DNA of 64,000 nt, taken from NCBI RefSeq assembly GCF_035046485.1, contig NC_085137.1, positions 382,168,706 through 382,232,705 on the forward strand. Reading direction: 5' to 3'. The position numbers were made by a program, and so were the translations under genes. This stretch comes from Aedes albopictus (lineage: Eukaryota > Arthropoda > Insecta > Diptera > Culicidae). The notes beneath the pieces were generated by a model. That model worked only from the letters and a program-made list of their open reading frames with translations, had not been told where the DNA came from and did no database searches. Positions 31,935 through 44,937 of this stretch are shown here, piece by piece. Position 1 is the stretch's first letter; each line of letters begins with the position of its first letter.

Positions 31935-33780
31935 TTTCAACCGGTACAAATTTCTCGATTAACCTTAACCATGCGATAACATCAAACCATGTTTAATCGG
32001 CACTACACTCGAAAGCGAATCGGATCCCATCCATTTAAAAGCCCCCAGTTGGTTCCCGAAATGAAAAAAGGCCAACCCGATTTGGAAACAAATCTCCCGA
32101 ACGTGAAAAATTTGTTTCCGACCCGCCGATTCTTGGTTTTTGGCTTCCTGGCGTCCCGTTGGCAATCCTTGCAAGCAAGCAAACAGTATACCAGCACAAG
32201 GCGCTTGAACGTTGACCTGCACGCGATCGATTGTTGCTGCGAGAAAGCATCCACTTTATGGGTTCGATTTTTCTTGTTCCGCATATCTTGATGGTGCACC
32301 CGACCCTCATTCCTGTCCACCACCACCGGCACAGCACTAGGTACGTCACACGCTGGATCCAGATGTTCTTTCTTCTCGTATCACTCCAGACGTCTGTACC
32401 CACTACCAGCAGAACAAGGAAGAGCTCCAATAACAATATAACACATGTTCATTTCGCTACTTCTGTGGCACAGCATCCCAGCTCGTCTTGGCTTTCCAGT
32501 CTCCACGTGCCAGTCAGAAGCAGTCCCGTCCCGGACCGAAGTGGGTAGCATCTTTGGGGAATCGATTTTCCACTGTCGAATGACTTCCTGCTTTCTGGTC
32601 GGGGGAGGTTCCTGGGGACTGGGGATTCTCGAGGGGTGTCGAACATGTCGTAGACGTTTGGGGGCCATCGTGCAAGGGGGATTAGAGATTGTGCTTCGAC
32701 CCAAGGAGATGTGAGAGGAGCAATATCTGTTCGAACAATGCCAGCAGAGACAACTTTCGGAGCTAAACTTAACTCTGGTCTATACTATGTAGACTGCACC
32801 ATTTCGATTACATGTAGGGGAAAATGGGCTGAAATGTCACTATAACTGAATGATTCCAGATTTCGTCTCAACGAGATTTTCAGTCCTAACATCTCGAAAT
32901 CAAGGGCTTGGTTTTTCTTCTTTGATCCCTGGGTCTTTTAAAATCTCCGAGTGTGTGTCATTCTTCTGGATTTTTAACATACAGTATTATGCAAAAGCAT
33001 TCAGAGCTGGCTATTAAAAAATGGTTTGAGCAACTTTATTGGTGAGAGAAATCCTACCCAGGATGGATACTCCTAAATTTTGGTTAAATCTTCTATTTTC
33101 TCAAGCATATCACTCCCACTAAACCAGACGCAAGAAGAAGACAACTTTCTACAGGACGTCGGAATAATGCCGAGGATATAAATAGACAGTCGTTGGCTGT
33201 GTTGTGCGGCTTCTCCTTCCATTCCTGCTGCCGGTCCACATTAGTCTGCTCTGGTCCATGTTCGGGAAGAAGCGAAACAATAGCCCGGAACGGAAGACGT
33301 GTGTGGGTTCGAAGTTCGAAGAAAATTACTGGCAATGAGAGTGAAATTTATTGGGATTGGATAAAAGCGAAGCGCAGCGGTGATGGTGGTGGTGGCAATG
33401 ATGAGCCACAAAAAACGCTATTTTAGCAGGCAGCCGGAAGGAAGGCAGCGAGAGAGACAGTCAGGCTTTTGGGAACTAACTGACTTTTCGGTAGCAAAAC
33501 GAAATTCGGAAGTGAATTGGTTCACAGGCAGCTGGGCAAAGACAAAAGCTCTACCAAGGAAGGGGGGCCGTTTGGATTCCCGAAAGGCTTGGAGAAACTT
33601 GGAATGGGAAAGTGATATGATATGAGAACGCTGCTGGACTTGCACATTACTAAGAAGCACTATAAGCCATATCGATCAGACTAGTTTATTGAGATGATCA
33701 TAATAGACCGGATGTAAGTCAACAATTCAGTTGCAGCTGAATAATTTACGTTAACAAATTTTTGTCGAATTCAGAAATTT
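31935..33780. other. Unique sequence, possible intron or intergenic island
   Basis: GC-richer islands at 31990-32700 and 33100-33640 give many overlapping frames of 60-130 codons on both strands. They have inconsistent phases and no domain, signal or splice pattern I would trust. No transposon family seen elsewhere in the window occurs here. Confidence 0.4.
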
Positions 33781-34244
33781 AACCCTCTAATGGACTAGAC
33801 CTAGTTCTATTATTTAAGCAAAAAAAATCGATTTCATGGCATACTTTGATTTTTATTCCATGTCAAAGATGAACCGGGCGATTTTGTATACCTGGGGTCC
33901 TTTTGGACCCCAAATTGAATTCTCTGTATCTTTTTATTCTGTTGTTTTAGAATATTCATGTCTACGTCAAATTTGTTCGGTAGGTCAAGCATCATCTGGC
34001 GGTGTATTGGTTAATTCAAAAATTCTCCACTAGATGGCGCTATTTGGAATTACCAGTTTAGTAATACACTAAAACCCCAATTTACGCTCACTTTATTTGC
34101 GCCAAACTCAATTTGCGCCCCCCGATTTACGCACTAATTCCCAAATAACGCTCCCCCCATTTACGCACTAATTCCCAAATAGCGCTCCCCCAATTTACGC
34201 TCCTTAGGCGTAAATTGGGGTTTTAGGTATTCGGGAACAAGTAA

Positions 34245-35005
34245 CAAGTTAGGGTAGAAGGTAAGATAGAGGGTTGGGTAGAGGGTTAGGTAGAGGGTTC
34301 GAGGAGAGACTAGGACAGAGGGTTAGGGTAGATGGTAGGGTAGAGGGTAGGGTAGAGGGTTATGTTAGAGGGTAGGGTAGAAGTAGAAGGTAAGGCAGAG
34401 TGTAGGGTAAAAGATAAGGTAGACGGTAGGGCAGAGGATTAGGGTAGAAGGTAGGATAGAAGGTAGGGTAGAGGGTTAGGGTAGAAGGTAGGGTAGAGGG
34501 TAGGGTAGAGGGTAAGGAAGAAGGTAGAGTAGAAGGTAGGAGTGGGTTTTGTGAGAGGGTAGAGTAGAAGGTAGGGTATAAGGTGGGGTAGAATGTAGAG
34601 TAGAGGGTTTGTTACAGGTTAGGGTGGAAGGTAGGATAAAAGGTAGGGTAGAGGGTAGGGTAGAGGGTAGGGTGTAGAGTGAGGGTAGAGGGTAGAGTGG
34701 AGGGTAGGGTAGAGGGTAGGGAAGAAAGTTGGATAGAAGGTAGAGTAGAGGATTATGTAACAGGGTAGGGTAAAAGGTAGGGTAGAGGGTAGGGTTGAGG
34801 GTTAGGGTAGAGGGTAGAGTAGAAGGTAGGGTAAAGGGTTATGTTACAGTGTAGGGTTGAAGGTTGTGGGTAATGGTAGGGTTGAGGGTAAGGTTGAGGG
34901 TTAGGGTAGTGTGTTAAAGTAGAGGGTGGGGTAAAAGGCAGGGTAGAGGGTAGGGTAGAAGGTAGGGTAGATGGGAGGGTAGAGGATAGGATAGAGAGTT
35001 AGGGA
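34245..35005. repeat. GGGTAGAGGGTA array
   Basis: Imperfect 11-22 base units of GGGTAGA and GGGTTAGGGTAGAGG type, G-rich on the plus strand. It resembles but is not the insect TTAGG telomere repeat. Confidence 0.85.
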
Positions 35006-35009
35006 AGGA

Positions 35010-37735
35010 TGACATGAGATGAGATGAGAGATGAGATGAGAGATGAGATGAGAGATGAGATGAGAGATGAGATGAGAGATGAGATGAGAGGTGAGATGAG
35101 AGATGAGAGATGAGAGATGAGAGATGAGAGATGAGAGATGAGAGATGAGAGATGAGAGATGTGAGATGAGAGATGAGAGATGAGAGATGAGAGATGAGAG
35201 ATGAGAGATGAGAGATGAGAGATGAGAGATGAGAGATGAGAGATGAGAGATGAGAGATGAGAGATGAGAGATGAGAGATGAGAGATGAGAGATGAGAGAT
35301 GAGAGATGAGAGATGAGAGATGAGAGATGAGAGATGAGAGATGAGAGATGAGAGATGAGAGATGAGAGATGAGAGATGAGAGATGAGAGATGAGAGATGA
35401 GAGATGAGAGATGAGAGATGAGAGATGAGAGATGAGAGATGAGAGATGAGAGATGAGAGATGAGAGATGAGAGATGAGAGATGAGAGATGAGAGATGAGA
35501 GATGAGAGATGAGAGATGAGAGATGAGAGATGAGAGATGAGAGATGAGAGATGAGAGATGAGAGATGAGAGATGAGAGATGAGAGATGAGAGATGAGAGA
35601 TGAGAGATGAGAGATGAGAGATGAGAGATGAGAGATGAGAGATGAGAGATGAGAGATGAGAGATGAGAGATGAGAGATGAGAGATGAGAGATGAGAGATG
35701 AGAGATGAGAGATGAGAGATGAGAGATGAGAGATGAGAGATGAGAGATGAGAGATGAGAGATGAGAGATGAGAGATGAGATATGAGAGATGAGAGATGAG
35801 AGATGAGAGATGAGAGATGAGAGATGAGAGATGAGAGATGAGAGATGAGAGATGAGAGATGAGAGATGAGAGATGAGAGATGAGAGATGAGAGATGAGAG
35901 ATGAGAGATGAGAGATGAGAGATGAGAGATGAGAGATGAGAGATGAGAGATGAGAGATGAGAGATGAGAGATGAGAGATGAGAGATGAGAGATGAGAGAT
36001 GAGAGATGAGAGATGAGAGATGAGAGATGAGATATGAGAGATGAGAGATGAGAGATGAGAGATGAGAGATGAGAGATGAGAGATGAGAGATGAGAGATGA
36101 GAGATGAGAGATGAGAGATGAGAGATGAGAGATGAGAGATGAGAGATGAGGGATGAGAGATGAGAGATGAGATGAGAGATGAGATGAGAGATGAGAGATG
36201 AGAGATGAGAGATGAGAGATGAGAAATGAGAGACGAGAGTTGAAATAAGAGATGAGAGATGAGATGAGAGATGAGAGATGAGATGAGAGATGAGAGATGA
36301 GATGAGAGATGAGATGAGAGATGAGAGATGAGATGAGAGATGAGATGAGAGATGAGATGAGAGATGAGATGAGAGATGAGATGAGAGATGAGATGAGAGA
36401 TGAGATGAGAGATGAGATGAGAGATGAGATGAGAGATGAGATGAGAGATGAGATGAGAGATGAGATGAGAGATGAGATGAGAGATGAGAGATGAGAGATG
36501 AGAGATGAGAGATGAGAGATGAGAGATGAGAGATGAGAGATGAGAGATGAGAGATGAGAGATGAGAGATGAGAGATGAGAGATGAGAGATGAGAGATGAG
36601 AGATGAGAGATGAGAGATGAGAGATGAGAGATGAGAGATGAGAGATGAGCGATGAGAGATGAGAGATGAGCGATGAGAGATGAGCGATGAGAGATGAGAG
36701 ATGAGAGATGAGAGATGAGAGATGAGAGATGAGAGATGAGAGATGAGAGATGAGAGATGAGAGATGAGAGATGAGAGATGAGAGATGAGAGATGAGAGAT
36801 GAGAGATGAGAGATGAGAGATGAGAGATGAGAGATGAGAGATGAGAGATGAGAGATGAGAGATGAGAGATGAGAGATGAGAGATGAGAGATGAGAGATGA
36901 GAGATGAGAGATGAGAGATGAGAGATGAGAGATGAGAGATGAGAGATGAGAGATGAGAGATGAGAGATGAGAGATGAGAGATGAGAGATGAGAGATGAGA
37001 GATGAGAGATGAGAGATGAGAGATGAGAGATGAGAGATGAGAGATGAGAGATGAGAGATGAGAGATGAGAGATGAGAGATGAGAGATGAGAAATGAGAGA
37101 CGAGAGATGAAATAAGAGATGAGAGATGAGATGAGAGATGAGATGAGAGATGAGATGAGAGATGAGATGAGAGATGAGATGAGAGATGAGATGAGAGATG
37201 AGATGAGAGATGAGATGAGAGATGAGATGAGAGATGCGATGCGAGATGAGATGAGAGATGAGATGAGAGATGAGATGAGAGATGAGATGAAAGATGAGAT
37301 GAGAGATGAGATGAGAGATGAGATGAGAGATGAGATGAGATGAGAGATGAGAGATGAGATGAGAGATAAGATGAGAGATGAGATATGAGAGATGAGATGA
37401 GAGATGAGATGAGAGATGAGATGAGAGATGAGAGATGAGATGAGAGATGAGATGAGAGATGAGATGAGAGATGAGATGAGAGATGAGATGAGAGATGAGA
37501 TGAGAGATGAGATGAGAAATGAGACGAGAGATGAGATGAGAGATGAGATGAGAGATGAGATGAGAGATGAGATGAGAGATGAGATGAGATGAGATGAGAG
37601 ATGAGATGAGAGATGAGAGATGAGATGAGAGATGAGATGAGAGATGAGATGAGAGATGAGATGAGGGATGAGATAAGAGATGAGATGAGAGATGAGATGA
37701 GAGATGAGATGAGAGATGAGATGAGAGATGAGATT
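35010..37735. repeat. GAGATGA satellite with 7- and 12-base units
   Basis: Blocks of pure 7-mers (GAGATGA; about 35100-36160 and 36480-37090) alternate with blocks of 12-mers (GAGATGAGATGA; about 35010-35095, 36240-36480 and 37125-37735). The 984-codon minus-strand frame over it (SHLSSLI repeats) arises because 21 and 12 bases are multiples of three; it is not a gene. A marker with AAATGAGAGACGAG is present at 36224 and 37091, about 867 bases apart, which shows a higher-order duplication. Confidence 0.95.
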
Positions 37736-38030
37736 CAGTGGTTCTCAAGCTGGGGTCACAGGCTATGCTGTATTCGCAAGAACCTAAAGGCCGAGGAGGA
37801 AGAGTGAACGTTTGTAAGATTCTGCATCTCAAGGAGTATTTATTACAATATTCTGGTGTTGTTAACATCAGGGAATTTCAAATTGTAATTACGGGCCATT
37901 CCTCAAGAATCTAAAAGGCGATGAAAAAGTGAAATCGGCTTTTCAAATTATGTAGATCAAGCAACATGATCAGTAGGTCGGCTCATTTGGGAAATTTGTG
38001 CCATCACCAGCATTATATTATAGGGTCCCG

Positions 38031-38860
38031 GGTCATTTGGCCGAACTCCATTTGGCCGAATGGGTCGTTTGGTGGAATGCCGGAAAAATGAATGATGAAA
38101 TAAATAACCATAGCATTGTTTGCCGTTTCAGTATGTCCTAAAAGAACAGCCTATGATTCAAAGAAGGAAAAAACTTTATAAAATACAGGTCGGACTCGAT
38201 TATCCGGGTGACCTCAAAATTATTTCACCCCGGATAATCGAATTAGCCGGATAATCGAGCCATGCCTATTTTCTTTTATTTTTGATGTTCTTCAATCAAA
38301 AACTGTACCTTAATCATAAAAGCTAATATACATGACGTTGTAGTGCCTAAACTTAACGTCTGGTATTATTACAAGCAGGTTTTTTGAAAATCAAGTTTCA
38401 GCAGAAAAATGTGAAAAATAAAAACAATTTTCAAATAGGCTAAATCTTATTTACGTGCGTTGTGTTTGATGTTTATCACATTTTTTGGCATACTGTAATC
38501 TAAAAATTTGTAAATAAAGCAAAAACAAAGTTTTCCCCTGATAATCGAGCCATTTTTTGCCGGATAATCGATCCCCGGATAATCGGGCCCCCGGTTAATT
38601 GAACCCCCGGATAATCGACTCCGACCTGTATCGGTAGTTTCAACGCCAACTAATCAATGAATATCAAAACTAGAAAGAATAGCCTATGATTAAAATAATG
38701 AAATACTTCTGATGATCATATTGGCAATTAAAATGTCAAAAACTTCCACTGAATTCTTTTGATCATGATTCAGCCAAACGGCATTCGGAAAAACGACCCT
38801 TTCGGCCAGATTGTATTCGGCCATATGGCGTTCAGCCAAACGACATTCTGCCAAATGATC
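38031..38860. mobile_element. Foldback element with CATTTGGCCGAATG tandem ends
   Basis: The left end has three short repeats of the type CATTTGGCCGAA-TGGGTCG. The right end has five in inverse orientation (CAAACGACATTCTGCCAAATG). Inside, AAAGAACAGCCTATGATT recurs at about 38141 and, diverged, 38675. The same internal text is present in the element at 62050-63873. Interrupted by the pogo-like element at 38186-38628. No clear target duplication. Confidence 0.6.
38186..38628. mobile_element. 443-bp pogo/Tigger-like MITE
   Basis: Ends CAGGTCGGACTCGATTATCC and inverse ...CCGACCTG, with TA on both sides (38184-38185 and 38629-38630). CAG ends with a TA duplication suit pogo/Tigger. The motif GGATAATCGA is tandemly repeated inside both ends. 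No transposase. Confidence 0.75.
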
Positions 38861-38879
38861 TAAAACTTAAACTTTGCTC

Positions 38880-41727
38880 TTCTTCCTAGCACTTTCGGTT
38901 CTCGAGATATTCACGTGGCCCGTGACCATAGATTGGAAACCACTGATTTTTCAACATATCTATATCAGAGATACTGATCCTTGAAATGATCAATCCGTAT
39001 AACATTTGCTCATCTTCCTAGCACTTTCGGTTCTTGAGATATTCACGTGGCCCGTGACCATAGATTGGAAACCACTGATTTTTCAACTTATCAATATCAG
39101 AGATACTGATCCTTGAAATGATCAATCCGTAAAACATTTGCTCTTCTTTCTAGCACTTTCGGTTCTTGAGATATTCACGTGGCCCGTGACCATAGATTGG
39201 AAACCACTGATTTTTCAACATATCAATATCAGAGATACTGATTCTTGAGATGATCAATCCGTAAAACATTTGTTTTTCTTCCTTACACCTTCGGTTCTTG
39301 AGATATTCACGTGGCCCGTGACCATGGATTGGAAACCACTGATTTATCAACATATCAATTTCAGAGATACTGATCCTTGAGATGATCAATCCGTAAAACA
39401 TTTGCTCTTCTTTCAAGCACTTTCGGTTCTTGAGATATTCACGTGGCCCGTGACCATAGATTGGAAACCACTGATTTTTCAACATATCAATATCAGATAC
39501 TGATCCTTGAGATGATCAATCCGTATAACATTTACTCTTCTTTCAAGCACTTTCGGTTCTTGAGATATTCACGTGGCCCGTGACCATAGATTGGAAACCA
39601 CTGATTTTTCAACATATCAATATCAGAGATACTGATCCTTGAGATGATCAATCCGTAAAACATTTGCTCTTCTTTCTAGCACTTTCGGTTCTTGAGATAT
39701 TCACGTGGCCCGTGACCATAGATTGGAAACCACTGATTTTTCAACTTATCAATATCAGAGATACTGATCCTTGAGATAATCAATCCGTAAAACATTTGCT
39801 TTTCTTTCTAGCACCTTCGGTTCTCGAGATACATATTCACGTGGCCCGTGACCATAGATTGGAAACCTCTGATTTTTCAACATATCTATATCAGAGATAC
39901 TGATCCTTGAAACGATCAATCCGTATAACATTTGTTTTTCTTCCTAACACCTTCGGTTCTTGAGATATTCACGTGGCCCGTGACCATAGATTGGAAACCA
40001 CTGATTTTTCAACATATCAATATCAGAGATACTGATCCTTGAGATGATCAATCCGTAAAACATTTGTTTTTCTTCCTAACACCTTCGGTTCTTGAGATAT
40101 TCACGTGGCCCGTGACCATAGATTGGAAACCACTGATTTTTCAACATATCATCATCAGAGATACTGATCCTTGAGATGATCAATCCGTAAAACATTTGCT
40201 CTTCTTTCTAGCACTTTCGGTTCTTGAGATATTCACGTGGCCCGTGACCATAGATTGGAAACCACTGATTTTTCAACATATCAATATCAGAGATACTGAT
40301 CCTTGAGATAATCAATCCGTAAAACATTTGCTTTTCTTTCTAGCACTTTCGGTTCTCGAGATACATATTCACGTGGCCCGTGACCATAGATTGGAAACCT
40401 CTGATTTTTCAACATATCTATATCAGAGATACTGATCCTTGAAATGATCAATCCGTAAAACATTTGCTTTTCTTTCTAGCACTTTCGGTTCTCGAGATAT
40501 TCACGTGGCCCGTGACCATAGATTGGAAACCTCTGATTTTTCAACATATCCATATCAGAGATACTGATCCTTGAAGTGATCAATCCGTATAACATTTGCT
40601 CATCTTCCTAACACTTTCGGTTCTTGAGATATTCACGTGGCCCGTGACCATAGATTGGAAACCACTGATTTTTCAACTTATCAATACCAGAGATACTGAT
40701 CCTTGAGATGATCAATCCGTAAAACATTTGCATTTCTTTCTAGCACTTTCGGTTCTCGAGATATTCACGTGGCCCGTGACCATAGATTGGAAACCTCTGA
40801 TTTTTCAACATATCTATATCAGAGATACTGATCCTTGAAACGATCAATCCGTATAACATTTGTTTTTCTTCCTAACACCTTCGGTTCTTGAGATATTCAC
40901 GTGGCCCGTGACCATAGATTGGAAACCACTGATCTTTCAACATAGCAATATCAGAGATACTGATCCTTGAGATGATCAATCCGTAAAACATTTGTTTTTC
41001 TTCCTAACACCTTCGGTTCTTGAGATATTCACGTGGCCCGTGACCATAGATTGGAAACCACTGATTTTTTAACATATCAATTTCAGAGATACTGATCCTT
41101 GAGATGATCAATCCGTAAAACATTTGCTCTTCTTTCAAGCATTTCGGTTCTTTAGATATTCACGTGGCCCGTGACCATAGATTGGAAACCTCTGATTTTT
41201 CAACATATCTATATCAGAGATACTGATCCTTGAAACGATCAATCCGTATAACATTTGTTTTTCTTCCTAACACCTTCGGTTCTTGAGATATTCACGTGGC
41301 CCGTGACCATAGATTGGAAACCACTGATCTTTCAACATAGCAATATCAGAGATACTGATCCTTGAAACGATCAATCCGTATAACATTTGTTTTTCTTCCT
41401 AACACCTTCGGTTCTTGAGATATTCACGTGGCCCGTGACCATAGATTGGAAACCACTGATTTTTTAACATATCAATTTCAGAGATACTGATCCTTGAGAT
41501 GATCAATCCGTAAAACATTTGCTCTTCTTTCTAGCATCTCCGGTTCTTGAAATATTTACGTGGCCCGTGACCATAGTTTGGAAACCACTGATCTTTGCAA
41601 TACAACTACATTGTGATAAGTACATACTCCCTGAAGTGCAGACTACGAAAAACCTTTTAACTTTATCCTCACACCTTTGGTTCTTGAGAAATTCGCATGG
41701 CCCATGACCGTAGGTTGGGAACCACTG
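38880..41727. repeat. 132-bp tandem array, about 22 copies
   Basis: The core CACGTGGCCCGTGACCATAG occurs at 38912, 39044, 39176, 39308, 39440 and onwards, steps of 132 with a few longer by 2-4 bases. Each unit also holds AACCACTGATTTTTCAACAT and GAGATACTGATCCTTGA. The unit equals 44 codons, so frames repeat at 44 residues; stops in most units rule out a protein. The last two copies (about 41560 and 41697) are diverged. Confidence 0.95.
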
Positions 41728-41984
41728 AACTTAGCAAAACTGCTAAATTATTGATTGTAGTTAAATAACTTATAACCTTTACACAGTTTAAGAACTTTGT
41801 GATGTCGATCTTCACAAACTAATGATAAAACTGAAAAAAATACACTCCCCCGATTTACGCACTAATTCCCAAATAACGCTCCCCCGATTTACGCACTAAT
41901 TCCCAAATAGCGCTCCCCCCAAGTTACGCTCCCCCAATTTACGCTCCCCCCGTTTTGAGCGTAAATTGGGGTTTTAGTGTATAA

Positions 41985-44780
41985 TGTCTTAAAACGAAAT
42001 TATTGGAAGATCTAGAGCATGTAGAAGCGTCACGTCTTCGGGAAAGTTGCTCAGTAAGTCGAGCTCTTACAGATAATGGATCGATTGATTTGAAATTCCA
42101 CCACTAGGTGGTGATAGTGTGCATGTAAATTTTGTACCTCATAATATGTCATAAATATCACTGGATCCTTATCACTTAGAAAGATGAGAGTCTTCGAGAA
42201 AGTGGTTGTGTTCGTCAAGTACTTCCAGATGATGGGTCGTTTGATTTGAAACTCCACACATAGGTGGCGCTAGTGAGCATTCTTAATGTACATCTTAAAT
42301 CACATAAAAAGATGGCGTGTTCGGCAAAGTTGTTTCATTAGTCAAGAACTTACAGATGATGCAAAATTTGTTTCGGAAAGCCACACATAGGTGGCGCCAC
42401 TGAGCATGCCAATTTTATATTTCAAATTTCCCAAGATCCTAATAACTCTCTTATCGTCTCTACTATCTTTTGCAAAGATGTTTGGTAGGTCAAGAATTTA
42501 CAGATAATGGATCGCTTGAATCGAACCTCTGTCACTAGATGACGCTAGTGAGCATACACATTTTGAATCATTTATATATCTGGATTTAGATTATTTAGAA
42601 AAAAAATAAGATTCTGCAAATAAGTTGCAAGAACTTATAGATGATGAGCCGTTTTACTCTGAATTTTGCTCATAGGTGACGTCAGTAGCATGCAATTTGT
42701 ATATCTCATATAGCACAAGATTCTAAAAAAGAGAGGAAAACACACAATTAAAAACATAAAATTGTTCTCATGCAGATTTTGTGTTCGGGTGACTAGACTC
42801 CTGCGTGAGAGCAGTGAGAGCCAGCAAGTCATAATCCTAGTGCAAAATTTCTGCACGCACTCAAAAAAAAAGAAAATACCACTCAGTGCACACGCAGTGT
42901 TCACATGGGACTGTTCAAATATTTTGATGAACCAAACGCATACCAGTGGATCCAAAAAAAAGCTAAGAGACATCACATCTTAAAATATCAGAGACAAACA
43001 GACATAACACTGACAGAATTTCTCACCCATATAGCTCAGGGTTTTGAAGACTTGGAGTATTGGTGTGTTCAGCAATACTATTACGCTGGTCAAGGACTAA
43101 CAGTTAATGGGCCGTTTGATTCGAAATTCCACTAATAGGTGGCGTTAGCGAGACTGTTAATTTTATTTTTTAAATATTTCAGGACGCTAGTTGCTAAGAA
43201 AGATAATTTCTTCGACAAAACTGTTTCGTAAGTTAAGGGCTTACAATTTTTTTTTCATTTAATGCAAAATTTCATCTCTAGGCAGCGCTAGTTACAAATT
43301 TGTCATAGGTTGCAAATGATAAGAATTTCTAAAAATGTATTCAACAAGCTGTAACTTTTTTCCCTTCAGACACATTTGAGTCAAGTCTAATGATAACCAA
43401 AGATCAATGTATAAGTCATACATTTTCAAAATTTCATTAAATTTGATTAACTTAGCCGTAAGATATAGTAGTTTAATGAACTGCAGTGAAATAAGGAGTA
43501 TTTTACTAGAAACACTTCAACTTCACATAGAGTTAATCAATCAATCCCAAATTTGTACCAGTTATAGCTAACTAGTTGGGAAACTTGTAGTCAAAGTTTG
43601 ATATTTTTTGGGGCACTTGATAAGAAGTTACAGCTTGTTTTAAATTGTATAGCTAATAATTAAAATTTCTATGTTTTTGCAAATTCGCTACTAGCGCCAC
43701 CTAATGACAGAAACTATAACCAAATAATAATTCAACTAAAGTCCTCGATCTTCTGAACAATTTTGCCGAAGACACCATATTTATAAATAATCAAGATCTT
43801 GAGATATGCAAAATTTAAAATTTGTTTTCACTCTAGCGTCGCTTAGCGGTAGAATTTCGAATCACAATATATGGGATAGAAATTTTGCAGTGTTACGTCT
43901 GCTTGTCTATGACATCACATAAATCACAGACTAACAAATGAAACTGTAACGAAATGTCAATCCCATATATCTCAGGACACTAATTACATGGAGCTTTTTT
44001 GACTTCGGCCAAAAGCTGTTTGGTTGGTAAAGGACTTACAGATGATGGTACGTTTGATTCGAAATTCCACCACTAGGCGGCGCTAGAGTGCAAACAAATT
44101 TCAAATTCTACATATCTCAGGATCCTGATTATTTGGAAATATGGCGTCTTCGGCTAAGTTGTGTGGTAGATCAAGGGCTCTGATTTGAATTATTGTTTTA
44201 TTCGAGTTTCTGCCAATAGGTGGCGCTAGTTGCAAATTTGCATCCAAATTTCAATTATGTGCTAGAAAATTTTCAACAAGCTGTATTTTTTTTATTGAAT
44301 GCACTAAAAAATCTCAAATTTTGACTGCTGGTATCCCAACCAGTTAGCTAACCTGATCATAATTCTGTGATATATGAGATATATGAAATATGCGTGTTCA
44401 GTAACGCCACCTATACGTGGAGTGCCAAACAACTTTGCCAAAGACACCAAATTTCTATGTGATCAGGATCTTGATATAAATGTGATCATATACTTAATGC
44501 TTACATGCTTACTAGCGCCCCCTATGTGTGAAGTTCCAGATCAAATGGACCAGCATCTGTCAACTTGAACAACTTGAGCAACTCAAAAATTTTGCCGAAG
44601 ATACCATCACTCTAGGTGATCAGGATCCTGAGATATATTAATATAAAATGTGCATGCTCAGTAGCGCTATCTATGTGTGAAATTTTCAAACAAACGGACC
44701 ATGATTGGTAAACACTTCACCTAATAAACAACTTTGCTGATGACACCAAATTTCTATGTGGTCAGGATCTTGATATATGT
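41985..44780. repeat. Degenerate ~150-bp units in both orientations
   Basis: Units with TTTGATTCGAAATTCCACC, AGGTGGCGCTAG and CAAAGTTGTTTGGTAGGTCA run forwards at about 42000-43300 and 43950-44250. They run backwards (AGCGCCACCTA, CAACTTTGCCGAAGACACC) at about 43680-43860, 44390-44780 and 45740-45900. Open frames here are short and unshared. A long AT-rich insert without this motif lies at about 42720-43000. Confidence 0.7.
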
Positions 44781-44937
44781 ATATGTGTTAAAACTGGTAA
44801 TTGTACGACTGTAGGGTTAATTTAGAGTTTTTCCGGCTACGCAGTCTTTAATAAGCTAACGACGTTTGTTGTTATCCCAACGTTTCGACGCTTGGTGGGC
44901 GTCTTCCGCAGGGGGTACTAAAATTTAGATTTATTAT

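Larger units (their letters stand above)
37736..41727. mobile_element. Segment bounded by hAT-like CAGTGGTT...AACCACTG ends
   Basis: The left end CAGTGGTTCTCAAGCTGGGG and the right end, inverted, CAGTGGTTCCCAACCTACGG resemble hAT TIRs. No 8-bp duplication is visible (ATGAGATT against AACTTAGC). The right end belongs to the last, diverged member of the 132-bp array, so the array may have grown from the terminal region of a hAT-like element. Confidence 0.45.
34067..41979. mobile_element. TA-flanked segment with CACTAAAACCCCAATTTACGC ends
   Basis: The left end CACTAAAACCCCAATTTACG and its inverse at the right are flanked by TA (34065-34066 and 41980-41981). However, 34067-34228 is already a palindromic MITE of this family on its own, and 41845-41979 is a second, similarly oriented one (both contain CGATTTACGCACTAATTCCC). 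So this is either a single 7.9-kb element grown by internal expansion, or two MITE copies flanking other repeats. Confidence 0.55.

Noticed and set aside
31989..33660. Many overlapping frames of 60-133 codons on both strands
   Set aside because: Frames contradict one another, no domain or splice pattern is evident, and GC-rich random sequence explains them.
34245..35005. Telomere-like repeat (GGGTTAGGG words)
   Set aside because: The unit is a variable GGGTAGAGG mix, not the insect TTAGG repeat, and it lies within a transposon nest.
34914..37868. A 984-codon minus-strand open frame of SHLSSLI repeats
   Set aside because: It is produced by the 7- and 12-base satellite units, which are in phase with the reading frame; there is no non-repeat coding sequence and plus-strand frames over the same units are equally open.
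39150..39485. Open frame with a 44-residue repeat over the 132-bp array
   Set aside because: 132 is a multiple of three, so any stop-free units give repeated peptides; most units contain stops and there is no start or domain.
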